A DNA stretch of 43,969 bases from an uncultured beta proteobacterium (lineage in GTDB: Bacteria; Pseudomonadota; Gammaproteobacteria; Burkholderiales; Burkholderiaceae_C): NCBI GenBank assembly GCA_903930255.1, contig CAIYYA010000096.1, positions 1 through 43,969 on the forward strand, given 5' to 3'. Positions 21,728 to 29,727 of this stretch are shown piece after piece. How positions within the stretch are numbered: the stretch's first letter is position 1; the number at the start of each line of letters is the position of its first letter. A program made the translations under genes and the position numbers. The notes beneath the pieces are model-generated. The model saw nothing but the letters and a program-made list of their open reading frames with translations, was not told the DNA's origin and did not search any database.

Positions 21728-22450
21728 CTAATTTTGCATGCGCCACTGACGCAATTGCGTGAGGTTGACCTGGCTCAGGTCGGGCACAAGCTTGAGTGCA
21801 CCCGAAAAATCGTGGTGCGCCGTGAAGCGGTTGGGTGTCACGATGGTCGCCAGAGCAGCCGCCATTGCAGCACGCAAACCATTGTTCGAGTCTTCAAACG
21901 CAAGGCATTCGTTGGGGCTTAACTGCAAGGCATCGAGCATTTGCAAATACACCTGGGGATGTGGTTTTTTGATGGGTGCAGTGGAAGCATCGCCAATGGC
22001 GCTGAAATTCATGCGCCAATCTGAACCAATGGCGTGACGTAGCAACGCAGCAATATTCACCGGCGAGGTGGTGGTGGCAATGGCCAATTGCAAACCTGCA
22101 GTCAGCGCTTCATCCATCAGCTTAAGCACACCCGGGCGCAAACTGACTTGGCCGCTGTTCACCGCATTTTCGTAAGCCGCTGTTTTAAGTTCATGAATCC
22201 GACCAATACGATCCTGCAGACCTTGTGCATCAATTTGCCGAATTTCGGGGTTAACCTGCTTCCAGTAATGCAGGATGCGCTCCTTGCCGCCGGAAACCAT
22301 GAGCAGCTCGGTGTAAAGCGCTTCATCCCAGACCCAATCCATGCCAATTTCGCCAAACGCTTGGTTAAAAGCTGCGAGGTGCACGCTCTCGGTGTCGGCT
22401 AACGTGCCATCCACATCAAAGATCAAGGCTTGCAATGCACCAATGGTCAT
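21728..22450 (-). CDS. cbbY: CbbY HAD-family phosphatase (xylulose-1,5-bisphosphate phosphatase)
   Basis: 240 residues. CbbY removes xylulose-1,5-bisphosphate, a misfire product that inhibits RuBisCO. The HAD motif FDVDGTLADTE is present with D12 and D14. ATTTSPVNI is near residue 124, and the motif ALQLSPNECLAFEDSNNGLRA is near residues 174-194. The start has AGGAC upstream. It is the first gene of the minus-strand cbb operon, divergent from cbbR. In Cupriavidus cbbY follows cbbLSX, which are absent here. Confidence 0.93.
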   Translation of the reverse strand: MTIGALQALIFDVDGTLADTESVHLAAFNQAFGEIGMDWVWDEALYTELLMVSGGKERILHYWKQVNPEIRQIDAQGLQDRIGRIHELKTAAYENAVNSGQVSLRPGVLKLMDEALTAGLQLAIATTTSPVNIAALLRHAIGSDWRMNFSAIGDASTAPIKKPHPQVYLQMLDALQLSPNECLAFEDSNNGLRAAMAAALATIVTPNRFTAHHDFSGALKLVPDLSQVNLTQLRQWRMQN

Positions 22451-22479
22451 GGGGGGTTGTCCTAAGTCTGTAAAAAGGG

Positions 22480-22495
22480 TGCCAATTTTTTGGCA
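22480..22495. promoter_or_regulatory. 16-bp perfect palindrome in the cbbY leader
   Basis: TGCCAATTTTTTGGCA is a perfect inverted repeat (arms TGCCAA and TTGGCA, 4-base centre), 30 bases upstream of the cbbY start. If CbbR acts at 22553-22568, this palindrome falls near or just after the expected transcription start of the cbb operon. It could bind a second regulator. No regulator is identified. Confidence 0.4.
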
Positions 22496-22499
22496 TGGA

Positions 22500-22528
22500 T
22501 TGACTTTAATCGGCTTGACTCATAAACT
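22500..22528 (+). promoter_or_regulatory. Candidate sigma-70 promoter of cbbR
   Basis: TTGACT (22500-22505), a 17-base spacer and TAAACT (22523-22528) face cbbR. The predicted start of transcription near 22535 precedes the CbbR operator candidate at 22553-22568, so CbbR bound there could block its own gene. Confidence 0.45.
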
Positions 22529-22552
22529 CTAATCACGTTTTATTAAAAAATC

Positions 22553-22568
22553 ATCAGGATTAACTGAT
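22553..22568. promoter_or_regulatory. Candidate CbbR operator (ATCAG-N6-CTGAT), cbbR/cbbY side
   Basis: ATCAGGATTAACTGAT ends exactly at the cbbR start codon. It contains TCA-N8-TGA, matching the TNA-N7/8-TNA form described for CbbR sites. The same ATCAG-N6-CTGAT arms recur upstream of cbbM at 24376-24391. From here CbbR could activate the cbb operon on the other strand and repress itself, as LysR-type regulators usually do. Confidence 0.6.
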
Positions 22569-23480
22569 ATGCGACCCTACACCTTTAAACAAGTTCAAAC
22601 TTTCCTGGAAGTAGCACGCCAGCGCTCGGTTTCCAAGGCTGCAGAACGCCTGTTTGTCACGCAGCCAGCTGTGTCGATGCAAATACGCCAACTCGAAGAT
22701 GCATTTGGCCTGGCACTGGTGGAGCCCGCCGGTCGAAACATTCAGCTGACTGTGGCAGGCGAGGCTTTTTTAAGCTACGCAACGGCTGCCATGGGACAGT
22801 TCCGCGATTTAGAAGCGCTGATGGCCGAACATGTGGGTTTGAAAAAGGGGCGCATTGACCTGGCCGTTGTGAGCACCGCCAAATATTTCATTCCCATGCT
22901 CTTGGTGCGCTTTGGTCAACTGCACAGCAGCATTGATGTTCAGTTAAAAATTGATAACCGCGAAAACGTGCTCGGCCTGATGACGCGCAACGAGGCCGAT
23001 CTGGTGGTGATGGGTCGTGCACCCAGTCACCTAGAGTGCCAGGCAACTGCTTTTGCCACTAACCCATTGGCCATGGTGGCGCCACCAGACCACCCGCTGG
23101 CGCGGCGCAAAAATCTGCCTTTTAGTGCATTAGCCGAATTTCGCTTTGTTGTGCGCGAAGAAGGATCGGGCACACGTGCGGCCATGAAACGGCTCTTTGA
23201 AGACAACCAGACTGCATTGCAAGTGGTGATGGAGATGCCCAGCAACGAAACCATCAAGCAAGCTGTGATGGCCGGCATGGGTCTGAGTTTTTTGTCGATG
23301 CGCACAGTGCGCCATGAATTGGCCAGTGGCCACTTGGCTCTGCTCGATGTGCAAGGTCTGCCACAAATCAACCACTGGTATGTGACTCACCTGAGCAGCA
23401 GAAAACTATCACCTGCTACCAAAGCTTTCAAAAACTTTTTGATCGAACAAGGTGGCGCGTTAATGGATGTCTGGAGTTAA
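22569..23480 (+). CDS. cbbR: LysR-type regulator of the Calvin cycle, CbbR
   Basis: 303 residues. The N-terminal winged helix-turn-helix (about 4-63, including SVSKAAERLFVTQPAVSMQIRQ) is followed by a LysR substrate-binding domain (about 90-295). CbbR senses metabolites such as phosphoenolpyruvate or NADPH in other bacteria and activates cbb genes. Here it is divergent from cbbY and 1 kb from cbbM, so it could control both transcription units. The effector is not readable from the sequence. Confidence 0.93.
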   Translation: MRPYTFKQVQTFLEVARQRSVSKAAERLFVTQPAVSMQIRQLEDAFGLALVEPAGRNIQLTVAGEAFLSYATAAMGQFRDLEALMAEHVGLKKGRIDLAVVSTAKYFIPMLLVRFGQLHSSIDVQLKIDNRENVLGLMTRNEADLVVMGRAPSHLECQATAFATNPLAMVAPPDHPLARRKNLPFSALAEFRFVVREEGSGTRAAMKRLFEDNQTALQVVMEMPSNETIKQAVMAGMGLSFLSMRTVRHELASGHLALLDVQGLPQINHWYVTHLSSRKLSPATKAFKNFLIEQGGALMDVWS

Positions 23481-23489
23481 CCGCGCTAG

Positions 23490-24257
23490 CTAGCTGCGTA
23501 AACCATCGTGTAACGCAATCAGCGCTAGCGTGATTTTGTGCTTCGGATCAAGATACACCATGGGCAAACACAGCTCGTGCGATTCGCGAATCTTCACAGA
23601 CGCTGGCAAATAAGGTTGCAGCACCGGCAAGCCTTCTGCGATCAACTCGGCCACCATGCGCTGCGGCAAATTGGCGCGTGGCTGGAACTGGTTCACCACA
23701 ATGCCTTCAATTTGCAAATCAGGGTTATGGTCGGCACGAATCTCTTGCACGTTGTCCATCAATGCATAAAGCGCCTGCCTCGAAAAGCTGTCACAGTCAA
23801 ACGGAATCAGGCAGCCGCTGGCACCGATCAGTGCCGCTCGGGTGAAGAAATTCAGCGCCGGTGCGGTGTCGATATAAATGCGCTCGTAACTGTTGGCGAG
23901 TTGTTTCAGCGCTTCACGCAGCTTGTAAATTTTTTGTCGAGACTCGAGTTTCACCTGCAGCTCATTCAGCGCTGCGCTGGCAGGCATCACGTGCAAATGA
24001 TCAAACGGGGTAGCAACGATGAAGTCTGTGGGCGGGATACTTTTGAAGCTGTAACTCAGGGTGTGTTCAAAAAACCCAGCTGCCGTGGGCTGCTCGTCGC
24101 GGGCGCTGTTGCCCAAAAGATAACTGCTTGAATTACCCTGCGGATCCAGATCAATAACCAGCGTGCGCAAACCCTGGCTGGCACTGATTGCAGCCAGATT
24201 GCACGTGATGGTGGACTTGCCAACCCCCCCTTTTTGATTGAACACGACGATCGGCAT
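23490..24257 (-). CDS. ParA/MinD-family ATPase without a ParB partner
   Basis: 255 residues. The deviant Walker A motif KGGVGKST is at 9-16, and [14 protein letters not shown], with the Walker A' Asp, follows at about 34-47. [20 protein letters not shown] at about 130-150 is the Walker B-type region. ParA ATPases position plasmids, chromosomes or protein assemblies on the nucleoid. No parB, plasmid origin or carboxysome gene is visible nearby. It lies convergent to cbbR (9 bp apart) and divergent from cbbM. Role unknown; a cargo-positioning function for a RuBisCO-related assembly is only a speculation. Confidence 0.88.
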   Translation of the reverse strand: MPIVVFNQKGGVGKSTITCNLAAISASQGLRTLVIDLDPQGNSSSYLLGNSARDEQPTAAGFFEHTLSYSFKSIPPTDFIVATPFDHLHVMPASAALNELQVKLESRQKIYKLREALKQLANSYERIYIDTAPALNFFTRAALIGASGCLIPFDCDSFSRQALYALMDNVQEIRADHNPDLQIEGIVVNQFQPRANLPQRMVAELIAEGLPVLQPYLPASVKIRESHELCLPMVYLDPKHKITLALIALHDGLRS

Positions 24258-24375
24258 GAGTAGCTCCTTTTAAACAACGTTTCAGACGCATGAATGGGCG
24301 TGATTGTCTCTGACTTTGCCGGTTCGCAGGAGTTTGGCTTGCGCGGTGTGTTACTTTCAAGGAGTCCATCAATTC

Positions 24376-24391
24376 ATCAGCTTAACCTGAT
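24376..24391. promoter_or_regulatory. Candidate CbbR operator (ATCAG-N6-CTGAT), cbbM side
   Basis: ATCAGCTTAACCTGAT has the same arms and spacing as 22553-22568, and both are preceded by TC (TCATCAG). Its centre is about 64 bp upstream of the transcription start predicted from the -10 box at 24436-24441, the usual place of a LysR recognition site. Confidence 0.6.
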
Positions 24392-24412
24392 TTAAATTTT
24401 AATTTATTTGAA

Positions 24413-24441
24413 TTTTCGTGATGAATAAACCTGCCTATAGT
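24413..24441 (+). promoter_or_regulatory. Candidate cbbM promoter
   Basis: A good -10 box TATAGT (24436-24441) has only a poor -35 (TTTTCG, 24413-24418, 17-base spacer), as expected for an activator-dependent promoter. An AT-rich stretch (24391-24416) links it to the operator candidate. The cbbM ribosome-binding site AGGAGA follows at 24473-24478. Confidence 0.45.
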
Positions 24442-24484
24442 TCAGCCCATCGACAGCCCAACCACACCTAACAGGAGATTTCAC

Positions 24485-25864
24485 ATGGATCAATCGAACC
24501 GTTACGCTGACCTAAGCCTCAAAGAAGAAGACCTCGTTGCCGGCGGCAAGCACATTTTGGTCGCCTACAAAATGGCACCCAAGGCTGGCACAGGTTACCT
24601 CGAAGCTGCAGCGCACTTTGCAGCCGAGTCTTCGACCGGCACCAACGTCGAGGTGAGTACCACGGATGACTTCACCCGTGGCGTCGACGCCCTGGTGTAT
24701 CACATCGACGAAGCCACTGAAGACATGCGCATTGCTTACCCAATCGACCTGTTTGACCGCAATGTGATTGACGGCCGCTTCATGCTGGTGTCGTTCCTCA
24801 CTTTGACCATTGGCAACAACCAAGGCATGGGCGACATCAAACACGCCAAAATGATCGACTTTTACATGCCCGAGCGCGTGATTCAAATGTTTGACGGCCC
24901 GGCCACCGACATATCTAACTTGTGGCGCATTCTGGGTCGTCCGGTAAAAGACGGTGGCTATATCAGCGGCACCATCATCAAACCCAAGCTGGGTCTGCGT
25001 CCCGAGCCTTTTGCCAAAGCAGCCTACCAATTCTGGTTGGGCGGCGACTTCATCAAAAACGACGAGCCACAAGGCAACCAGGTTTTTTGTCCAATCAAAA
25101 AAGTGCTGCCGCTGGTGTATGACTCGCTCAAACGTGCGCAAGACGAAACCGGCCAAGCCAAGTTGTTCTCGATGAACATCACCGCTGACGACCATTACGA
25201 AATGTGCGCCCGTGCCGACTATGCGCTTGAAGTGTTTGGCCCCGATGCCGACAAACTGGCCTTTTTGGTGGACGGCTACGTGGGTGGCCCTGGCATGGTG
25301 ACTACGGCTCGTCGTCAATACCCCGGTCAATACCTGCACTACCACCGCGCCGGTCACGGTGCCGTGACATCGCCTTCGGCCAAACGCGGTTACACCGCCT
25401 TTGTGCTGGCCAAAATGAGCCGTCTGCAAGGCGCTTCAGGGATCCACGTGGGCACCATGGGTTTCGGCAAGATGGAAGGCGAAGGCGACGACCGCAACAT
25501 TGCCTACATGATTGAGCGCGATGAGTCCCAAGGCCCGGTTTATTTCCAGAAATGGTATGGCATGAAACCCACCACGCCCATCATCTCTGGCGGCATGAAC
25601 GCGCTGCGCCTGCCTGGTTTCTTTAAAAACCTGGGTCACGGCAACGTCATCAACACGGCGGGTGGTGGGGCTTATGGCCACATCGACAGCCCAGCTGCTG
25701 GCGCAATCTCTCTGCGTCAATCGTACGAATGCTGGAAAGCCGGTGCCGACCCAATCGAATGGGCCAAAGAGCACAAAGAGTTTGCCCGCGCTTTTGAGTC
25801 GTTCCCAAAAGACGCGGACAGCATCTTCCCAGGCTGGCGCGACAAGCTCGGCGTTCACAAGTGA
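24485..25864 (+). CDS. cbbM: Ribulose-1,5-bisphosphate carboxylase/oxygenase, form II large subunit
   Basis: 459 residues; no small-subunit gene is present, as expected for form II. It carboxylates RuBP in the cytoplasm. Its numbering matches Rhodospirillum rubrum RuBisCO: N111 (GNNQ), K166 in TIIKPKLG, the carbamylated K191 with D193 and E194 in [11 protein letters not shown]287 in HYHRAGHG, H321, and loop-6 K329 in [10 protein letters not shown]. All catalytic residues are present, so the enzyme should be active. Form II enzymes suit high CO2 and low O2. cbbQ and cbbO lie downstream, and the promoter carries a CbbR-type inverted repeat. Confidence 0.99.
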   Translation: MDQSNRYADLSLKEEDLVAGGKHILVAYKMAPKAGTGYLEAAAHFAAESSTGTNVEVSTTDDFTRGVDALVYHIDEATEDMRIAYPIDLFDRNVIDGRFMLVSFLTLTIGNNQGMGDIKHAKMIDFYMPERVIQMFDGPATDISNLWRILGRPVKDGGYISGTIIKPKLGLRPEPFAKAAYQFWLGGDFIKNDEPQGNQVFCPIKKVLPLVYDSLKRAQDETGQAKLFSMNITADDHYEMCARADYALEVFGPDADKLAFLVDGYVGGPGMVTTARRQYPGQYLHYHRAGHGAVTSPSAKRGYTAFVLAKMSRLQGASGIHVGTMGFGKMEGEGDDRNIAYMIERDESQGPVYFQKWYGMKPTTPIISGGMNALRLPGFFKNLGHGNVINTAGGGAYGHIDSPAAGAISLRQSYECWKAGADPIEWAKEHKEFARAFESFPKDADSIFPGWRDKLGVHK

Positions 25865-25883
25865 GCAATGCTGAATGTTGCAG

Positions 25884-25906
25884 GGAGACCGGGGTTTCTG
25901 GTCTCT
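25884..25906 (+). terminator. Hairpin just after cbbM
   Basis: GAGACC (25885-25890) pairs with GGTCTC (25900-25905) 20 bases after the cbbM stop. There is no T-run, so it may stabilise the 3' end of the abundant cbbM mRNA and need not terminate. Confidence 0.35.
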
Positions 25907-25928
25907 CTGGTGGGACGCGGCTGGCGAC

Positions 25929-26010
25929 GGGTTACCCTGCGCCGCAAATGTCCCCCGGTGGTCGCCTTAGGCTCCCACCTCCTCCTTGATTTTGCTCTGC
26001 AGGGCAACCC
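25929..26010 (-). repeat. Structured repeat unit A downstream of cbbM
   Basis: The outer stem is GGGTTACCCTGC (25929-25940) with GCAGGGCAACCC (25999-26010), 11 of 12 positions paired. Inside are two blocks: CCGCAAATGTCCCCCGG (25942-25958) and CCTCCTCCTTGATTTTGCT (25978-25996). Both blocks recur exactly, on the opposite strand, in unit B at 26101-26176, while the stem sequence there is different. It has no open frame of note. It could be a structured RNA or a dispersed DNA repeat. Confidence 0.7.
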
Positions 26011-26051
26011 ATCACCAGCCGCTTGCGCTTAACCAAACGCTCGAATCACTT

Positions 26052-26090
26052 CTAGAAACGCACGATGTATCAACCAATACATGCGTCTAG
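26052..26090. repeat. Central hairpin between repeat units A and B
   Basis: CTAGA, CGC and ATGTAT on the left (26052-26070) pair with ATACAT, GCG and TCTAG on the right (26077-26090), with small bulges and the 6-base loop CAACCA. It sits midway between the two inverted units. Confidence 0.55.
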
Positions 26091-26092
26091 CG

Positions 26093-26184
26093 GCGTGCAT
26101 GGGGTGCCTGACGCAGCAAAATCAAGGAGGAGGCTCGGGTACCGAGCCGGGGGACATTTGCGGAGTTAGGCACCCCGTGCGCGC
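26093..26184 (+). repeat. Structured repeat unit B (inverted copy of unit A)
   Basis: The stem GCGTGCATGGGGTGCCTGAC (26093-26112) pairs with the segment 26165-26184 (GTTAGGCACCCCGTGCGCGC) using only Watson-Crick and G-U pairs. It encloses AGCAAAATCAAGGAGGAGG (26115-26133), the apical hairpin around CTCGGGTACCGAG, and CCGGGGGACATTTGCGG (26147-26163). The two enclosed blocks are exact reverse complements of those in unit A. Confidence 0.7.
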
Positions 26185-26258
26185 TGCGGGTTAGCATAAA
26201 CCGAAAGTTATTAGCCTCACCCCAGCGTGCAAACCAGACCGTATTAATGCATAAAATA

Positions 26259-26310
26259 TGCCTCTAGCGCTTGTCAGCATTACACGAAGAGCTACTTTTT
26301 TTGTAGCTAT
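26259..26310 (+). repeat. Interspersed intergenic element, copy 4
   Basis: TGCCTCTAGCGCTTGTCAGC is followed by ATTACACGAAGAGCTAC and, after a T-run, TGTAGCTATTTGATA. It matches the other copies in the CTCTAGCGC start and the AGCTA end, and additionally has an inverted AGCTAC...GTAGCT pair. The rest of 26185-26366 shows no gene. Confidence 0.5.
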
Positions 26311-26366
26311 TTGATAACTGATTTCTTCAAAGCCCCTGCATTCGTCAACCCCAAAGGACACCTCTC

Positions 26367-27176
26367 ATGAGCGACTTGACCCAGCAGTACCGCATCACGC
26401 AGGCACCGTTCTATCAACCGCAAAGCAACGAGATTGCGCTGTTTGAGGCCGCCTACAAAGCCAAACTGCCAGTCATGGTGAAAGGCCCCACGGGTTGTGG
26501 CAAGTCGCGCTTTGTCGAATACATGGCGTTCAAACTCGGCAAGCCGCTGATCACCGTCGCTTGCAATGAAGACATGACAGCTTCAGACCTGGTAGGCCGC
26601 TATTTATTGGAAGCGAACGGCACCCGCTGGCTGGACGGCCCACTCACCACGGCAGCACGTATCGGTGCCATTTGTTATCTGGACGAAATCGTCGAAGCAC
26701 GCCAGGACACCACGGTGGTGATTCACCCGCTGACCGACCACCGGCGCCAATTGCCACTGGACAAAAAAGGGGAGCTGATTCAGGCTCACCCGGATTTTCA
26801 GCTGGTCATCTCCTACAACCCAGGCTATCAAAGCCTGATGAAAGACCTCAAGCAATCGACCAAACAACGCTTTGTCGGCTTTGATTTTGACTACCCCAGC
26901 CCTGAGCTGGAGGCTTCGATCGTCGCCACCGAGACAGGCATTGCTCTCGCCGATGCCGTGCGTTTGGTCAAAATTGCCGGCACAGCGCGTGCACTCAAAG
27001 GGCATGGCCTGGATGAAGGCATCTCGACGCGCTTGCTGGTCTATGCAGCTACGCTGATTCAGGCCGAAGTTGCCCCCGTTGATGCGTGTCGCATGGCACT
27101 GGTGCGCCCCATCACTGATGATGCCGACATCCGCAGCACGCTCGACCACGCCATTGATGCGGTGTTTGGCGAGTAG
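26367..27176 (+). CDS. cbbQ: RuBisCO activase AAA+ subunit CbbQ
   Basis: 269 residues, MoxR-type AAA+ ATPase. Walker A GPTGCGKS is at 39-46, Walker B ICYLDEI at about 97-103, and the VISYNPGYQ sensor region at about 146-154. CbbQ hexamers with CbbO remodel inhibited RuBisCO and release sugar-phosphate inhibitors. It follows cbbM after 502 bp of non-coding repeats and precedes cbbO by 39 bp. Its ribosome-binding site is AAAGGA. Confidence 0.96.
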   Translation: MSDLTQQYRITQAPFYQPQSNEIALFEAAYKAKLPVMVKGPTGCGKSRFVEYMAFKLGKPLITVACNEDMTASDLVGRYLLEANGTRWLDGPLTTAARIGAICYLDEIVEARQDTTVVIHPLTDHRRQLPLDKKGELIQAHPDFQLVISYNPGYQSLMKDLKQSTKQRFVGFDFDYPSPELEASIVATETGIALADAVRLVKIAGTARALKGHGLDEGISTRLLVYAATLIQAEVAPVDACRMALVRPITDDADIRSTLDHAIDAVFGE

Positions 27177-27215
27177 TGCAAAACACCACAGGGTGAAAAG
27201 TCCTATTCATTCATC

Positions 27216-29474
27216 ATGACAAGCGCTATCAGCCCTGAGCAACTGCACAGCTGGCGCAAGCAGCTTGACTGCGGCTTCGCCCAGATCGACGCTATTTTTG
27301 CCGACTGCATGGCCGAGGCCAGCACCCAGCTCAGCGCGGAGGGCTTTGACGACTACCTGCGCGAAGCGCGCTTTTTGGGCAAAATGGGGCGTGGTCCCGA
27401 ACCCGTGCTGAACTTTTTGCAAGAGTGGCCGCCGGTGCAGCAGCAGGTGGGTGAAGATGCCTTGAGCCCGGTCATGGCTGCGGTCAAGCTCATCAACAAA
27501 TCGCCCAACAGCAAGGCCATTGCGCCATTTTTGCAATCGCTGGCAGCCGTGGCAAGACGTCTGCCCACGCAAACCCAGTTGCAGCACTACCTCGATTTGA
27601 GTCTGCTGCTGATGGAGCGCACCAGCAGCTCGATTCACGGTGTCCACAAAAGCTACCCCAGCCCGAGTCTGGACGCCTTTTTTGACAAAGCGCCTCTGTT
27701 GCTGGGCGTGTTAAGTTTGCAAGGCTTGAGCAATTGGGTGAATTACGGCATTCGCAACTACAGCTACCACCCCGAGCAACAACGCGATTACTTTAGTCTG
27801 AACAGTGCCGACAGCCGCGCTGTGCTGCAGCGCGAGCGCCACGGCACGCTGCTGATGGACAACACGCGCCGCCTGGACCTGTATCTGAAAGCGCTGTGGC
27901 AGATGAGCGAGGTGCTGGTGCCCTACTCCACCACGTTTGACGTGCAGCACCAGCCGATGCCATATTTTGACGCGCTGGGCATACGCTTGCCTGATGTCTA
28001 TGACGAGCGCGCTGGCATCAGCGGGTTGGATCGCTACCGTGCTGCGCTGGCCCACATCGCCGCACACCGACGCTGGAGCACGCCCATCTTCGCCGACAAC
28101 TTCAGCCCGGCACAGCGCCTGGCCATTGAGTGTTTTGAAGACGCACGGGTCGAGGCGCTGGCGCTGCGCCACTACCCGGGCTTGCGCCGCATTTTTGCGG
28201 CCCTGCACCCGATACCGCTTGAAGGTGCCTGCAACCCGGCCACCCACTCCTGCCTGCGCCACCGACTGGCGCTGTTGTCGCGCGCACTGCTGATGCCACC
28301 CAAGCGCTTTGAGAGCCCGCAGTTGCAGGACTGGGTGCAGCGCTTTCACGCGCTGCTCGCGTTGGGTGAATCCAGCACCTCTGAAATAGCCAGCCTGGCC
28401 TTGAGTTACCTGGGCAAGACCCGGCTGCAAAGCGACCAGTTGCCCGACACCTGGTTTACCGACACCGAGGTCGATTACCGCGACGACAACCGCCACCTGT
28501 GGCGCTTTCATGAACTCAGCGACGACGAAGAAAGCTTCGAGCACCCCAAGCAGACGCCACCTGAACAAGAGTTAAAAACCCTGCCACCACGCCACTACCC
28601 CGAGTGGGACTACACCAGTCAGACCCTGCGCCCGGACTGGGTCAGCCTGTACGAACGCCTGCACCCCAGCGGCAACGCAGCTGACATCGATGCCCTGCTG
28701 ACCAAGCACAGTGCATTGTCCAAGCGCCTAAAGCGCCTGCTCGATTTGCTCAAACCGCAAGACAAAGTGCGCGTGCGTTACCAAGAGGACGGCAGCGAGC
28801 TTGATCTTGATGTGGCGATCAGGTCGCTGATTGACCTGAAAAGCGGTAGCCAGCCCGATGTGCGCATCAACATGAGCCACAAAACCGATGGTCGTTCGAT
28901 TGCGGTGACCTTATTACTCGATTTGTCACAGTCTTTGAACGAAAGAGCCCGAGGCTCGGAGCAAACGGTGCTGCAGCTCAGCCAGGAAGCGGTGGCCCTG
29001 TTGGCCTGGGCAGTGCAGCAATTGGGTGACCCCTTGGCGATTGCCGGGTTTCACTCCAACACGCGACACGACGTGCGCTACCTGCACCTAAAAGGGTTCG
29101 GCGAAAGCTGGGGCGACTCAGTCAAAGCACGCCTGGCAGCCATGCAAGCCGGCTACAGCACCCGCATGGGTGCCGCCTTGCGCCACGCGGCCAGAACATT
29201 GAGCACGCAGCAGGCCGACAAAAAATTGCTGCTGGTGCTGACCGATGGTCAACCCGCAGACATTGATGTGAAAGACGAGCAACTGCTGATCGAGGACGCG
29301 CATCAAGCGGTCAGGGATCTCGACAACCAGGGCATCTTCACTTATTGCATCAACCTTGATGCAGCGGCCGATAGCTACGTCAGCCACATTTTTGGACGCC
29401 ACTACACAGTCATCGACAACATTGCCCGCCTGCCCGAGCAGCTGCCTAAGTTGTTTATGGCCTTGACTCGTTAA
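27216..29474 (+). CDS. cbbO: RuBisCO activase adaptor CbbO (VWA domain)
   Basis: 752 residues, typical for CbbO. A long N-terminal region precedes a C-terminal von Willebrand factor A domain (about 555-750) with the metal site DLSQS in LLLDLSQSLN and the later LTDGQPADIDVKDE. CbbO binds the CbbQ hexamer and uses the VWA metal site to contact RuBisCO. The gene directly follows cbbQ, and the pair next to cbbM indicates a form II-specific activase. Confidence 0.95.
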   Translation: MTSAISPEQLHSWRKQLDCGFAQIDAIFADCMAEASTQLSAEGFDDYLREARFLGKMGRGPEPVLNFLQEWPPVQQQVGEDALSPVMAAVKLINKSPNSKAIAPFLQSLAAVARRLPTQTQLQHYLDLSLLLMERTSSSIHGVHKSYPSPSLDAFFDKAPLLLGVLSLQGLSNWVNYGIRNYSYHPEQQRDYFSLNSADSRAVLQRERHGTLLMDNTRRLDLYLKALWQMSEVLVPYSTTFDVQHQPMPYFDALGIRLPDVYDERAGISGLDRYRAALAHIAAHRRWSTPIFADNFSPAQRLAIECFEDARVEALALRHYPGLRRIFAALHPIPLEGACNPATHSCLRHRLALLSRALLMPPKRFESPQLQDWVQRFHALLALGESSTSEIASLALSYLGKTRLQSDQLPDTWFTDTEVDYRDDNRHLWRFHELSDDEESFEHPKQTPPEQELKTLPPRHYPEWDYTSQTLRPDWVSLYERLHPSGNAADIDALLTKHSALSKRLKRLLDLLKPQDKVRVRYQEDGSELDLDVAIRSLIDLKSGSQPDVRINMSHKTDGRSIAVTLLLDLSQSLNERARGSEQTVLQLSQEAVALLAWAVQQLGDPLAIAGFHSNTRHDVRYLHLKGFGESWGDSVKARLAAMQAGYSTRMGAALRHAARTLSTQQADKKLLLVLTDGQPADIDVKDEQLLIEDAHQAVRDLDNQGIFTYCINLDAAADSYVSHIFGRHYTVIDNIARLPEQLPKLFMALTR

Positions 29475-29529
29475 CGCTCAGTAAGATCAATCGCAAGGTG
29501 CGCATTGCGAACCTCATCGGCTCAAACGC

Positions 29530-29555
29530 ATCGCTCGGATCGTGGCGATTTTTTT
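29530..29555 (+). terminator. Weak terminator candidate after cbbO
   Basis: ATCGC (29530-29534) and GCGAT (29545-29549) flank a 10-base loop and are followed by seven T. The stem is short. It lies in the 253-bp gap between cbbO and the thiolase gene, which otherwise shows no gene; a second T-rich stretch precedes the thiolase start. Confidence 0.35.
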
Positions 29556-29727
29556 GCAAGTTCTTTGCTCATTCAGATAACTGAAAGACGCCTGCGGCAC
29601 AATGCTCACCGCACAAGCGGTCTGCCTGCTGCCTTTTTGGCATTAGAGAACCAGGCTTGTCGCTGTTATTTCACAGAGTTACCTGGCAGTTTTTTTGATT
29701 TTTAATTCATCCAATAGGAGATTTTTC

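Noticed and set aside
23490-24257. Plasmid partition locus or integrated plasmid
   Set aside because: A single ParA gene, no ParB, replication gene or centromere-like repeats; the flanks are standard chromosomal cbb genes.
24512-25429. 305-codon frame antisense to cbbM
   Set aside because: Mirror of a highly conserved gene with strong codon bias; no family features.
26101-26176. Integron attC-like site (GCCTGAC ... GTTAGGC ends)
   Set aside because: The ends of unit B resemble attC core boxes, but the first is GCCTGAC, not RYYYAAC. Unit A has unrelated ends, and there is no integrase or cassette array nearby.
24258-26366. Carboxysome gene cluster
   Set aside because: No shell-protein, CsoS2 or carbonic anhydrase genes are seen; form II RuBisCO with CbbQO works without carboxysomes.
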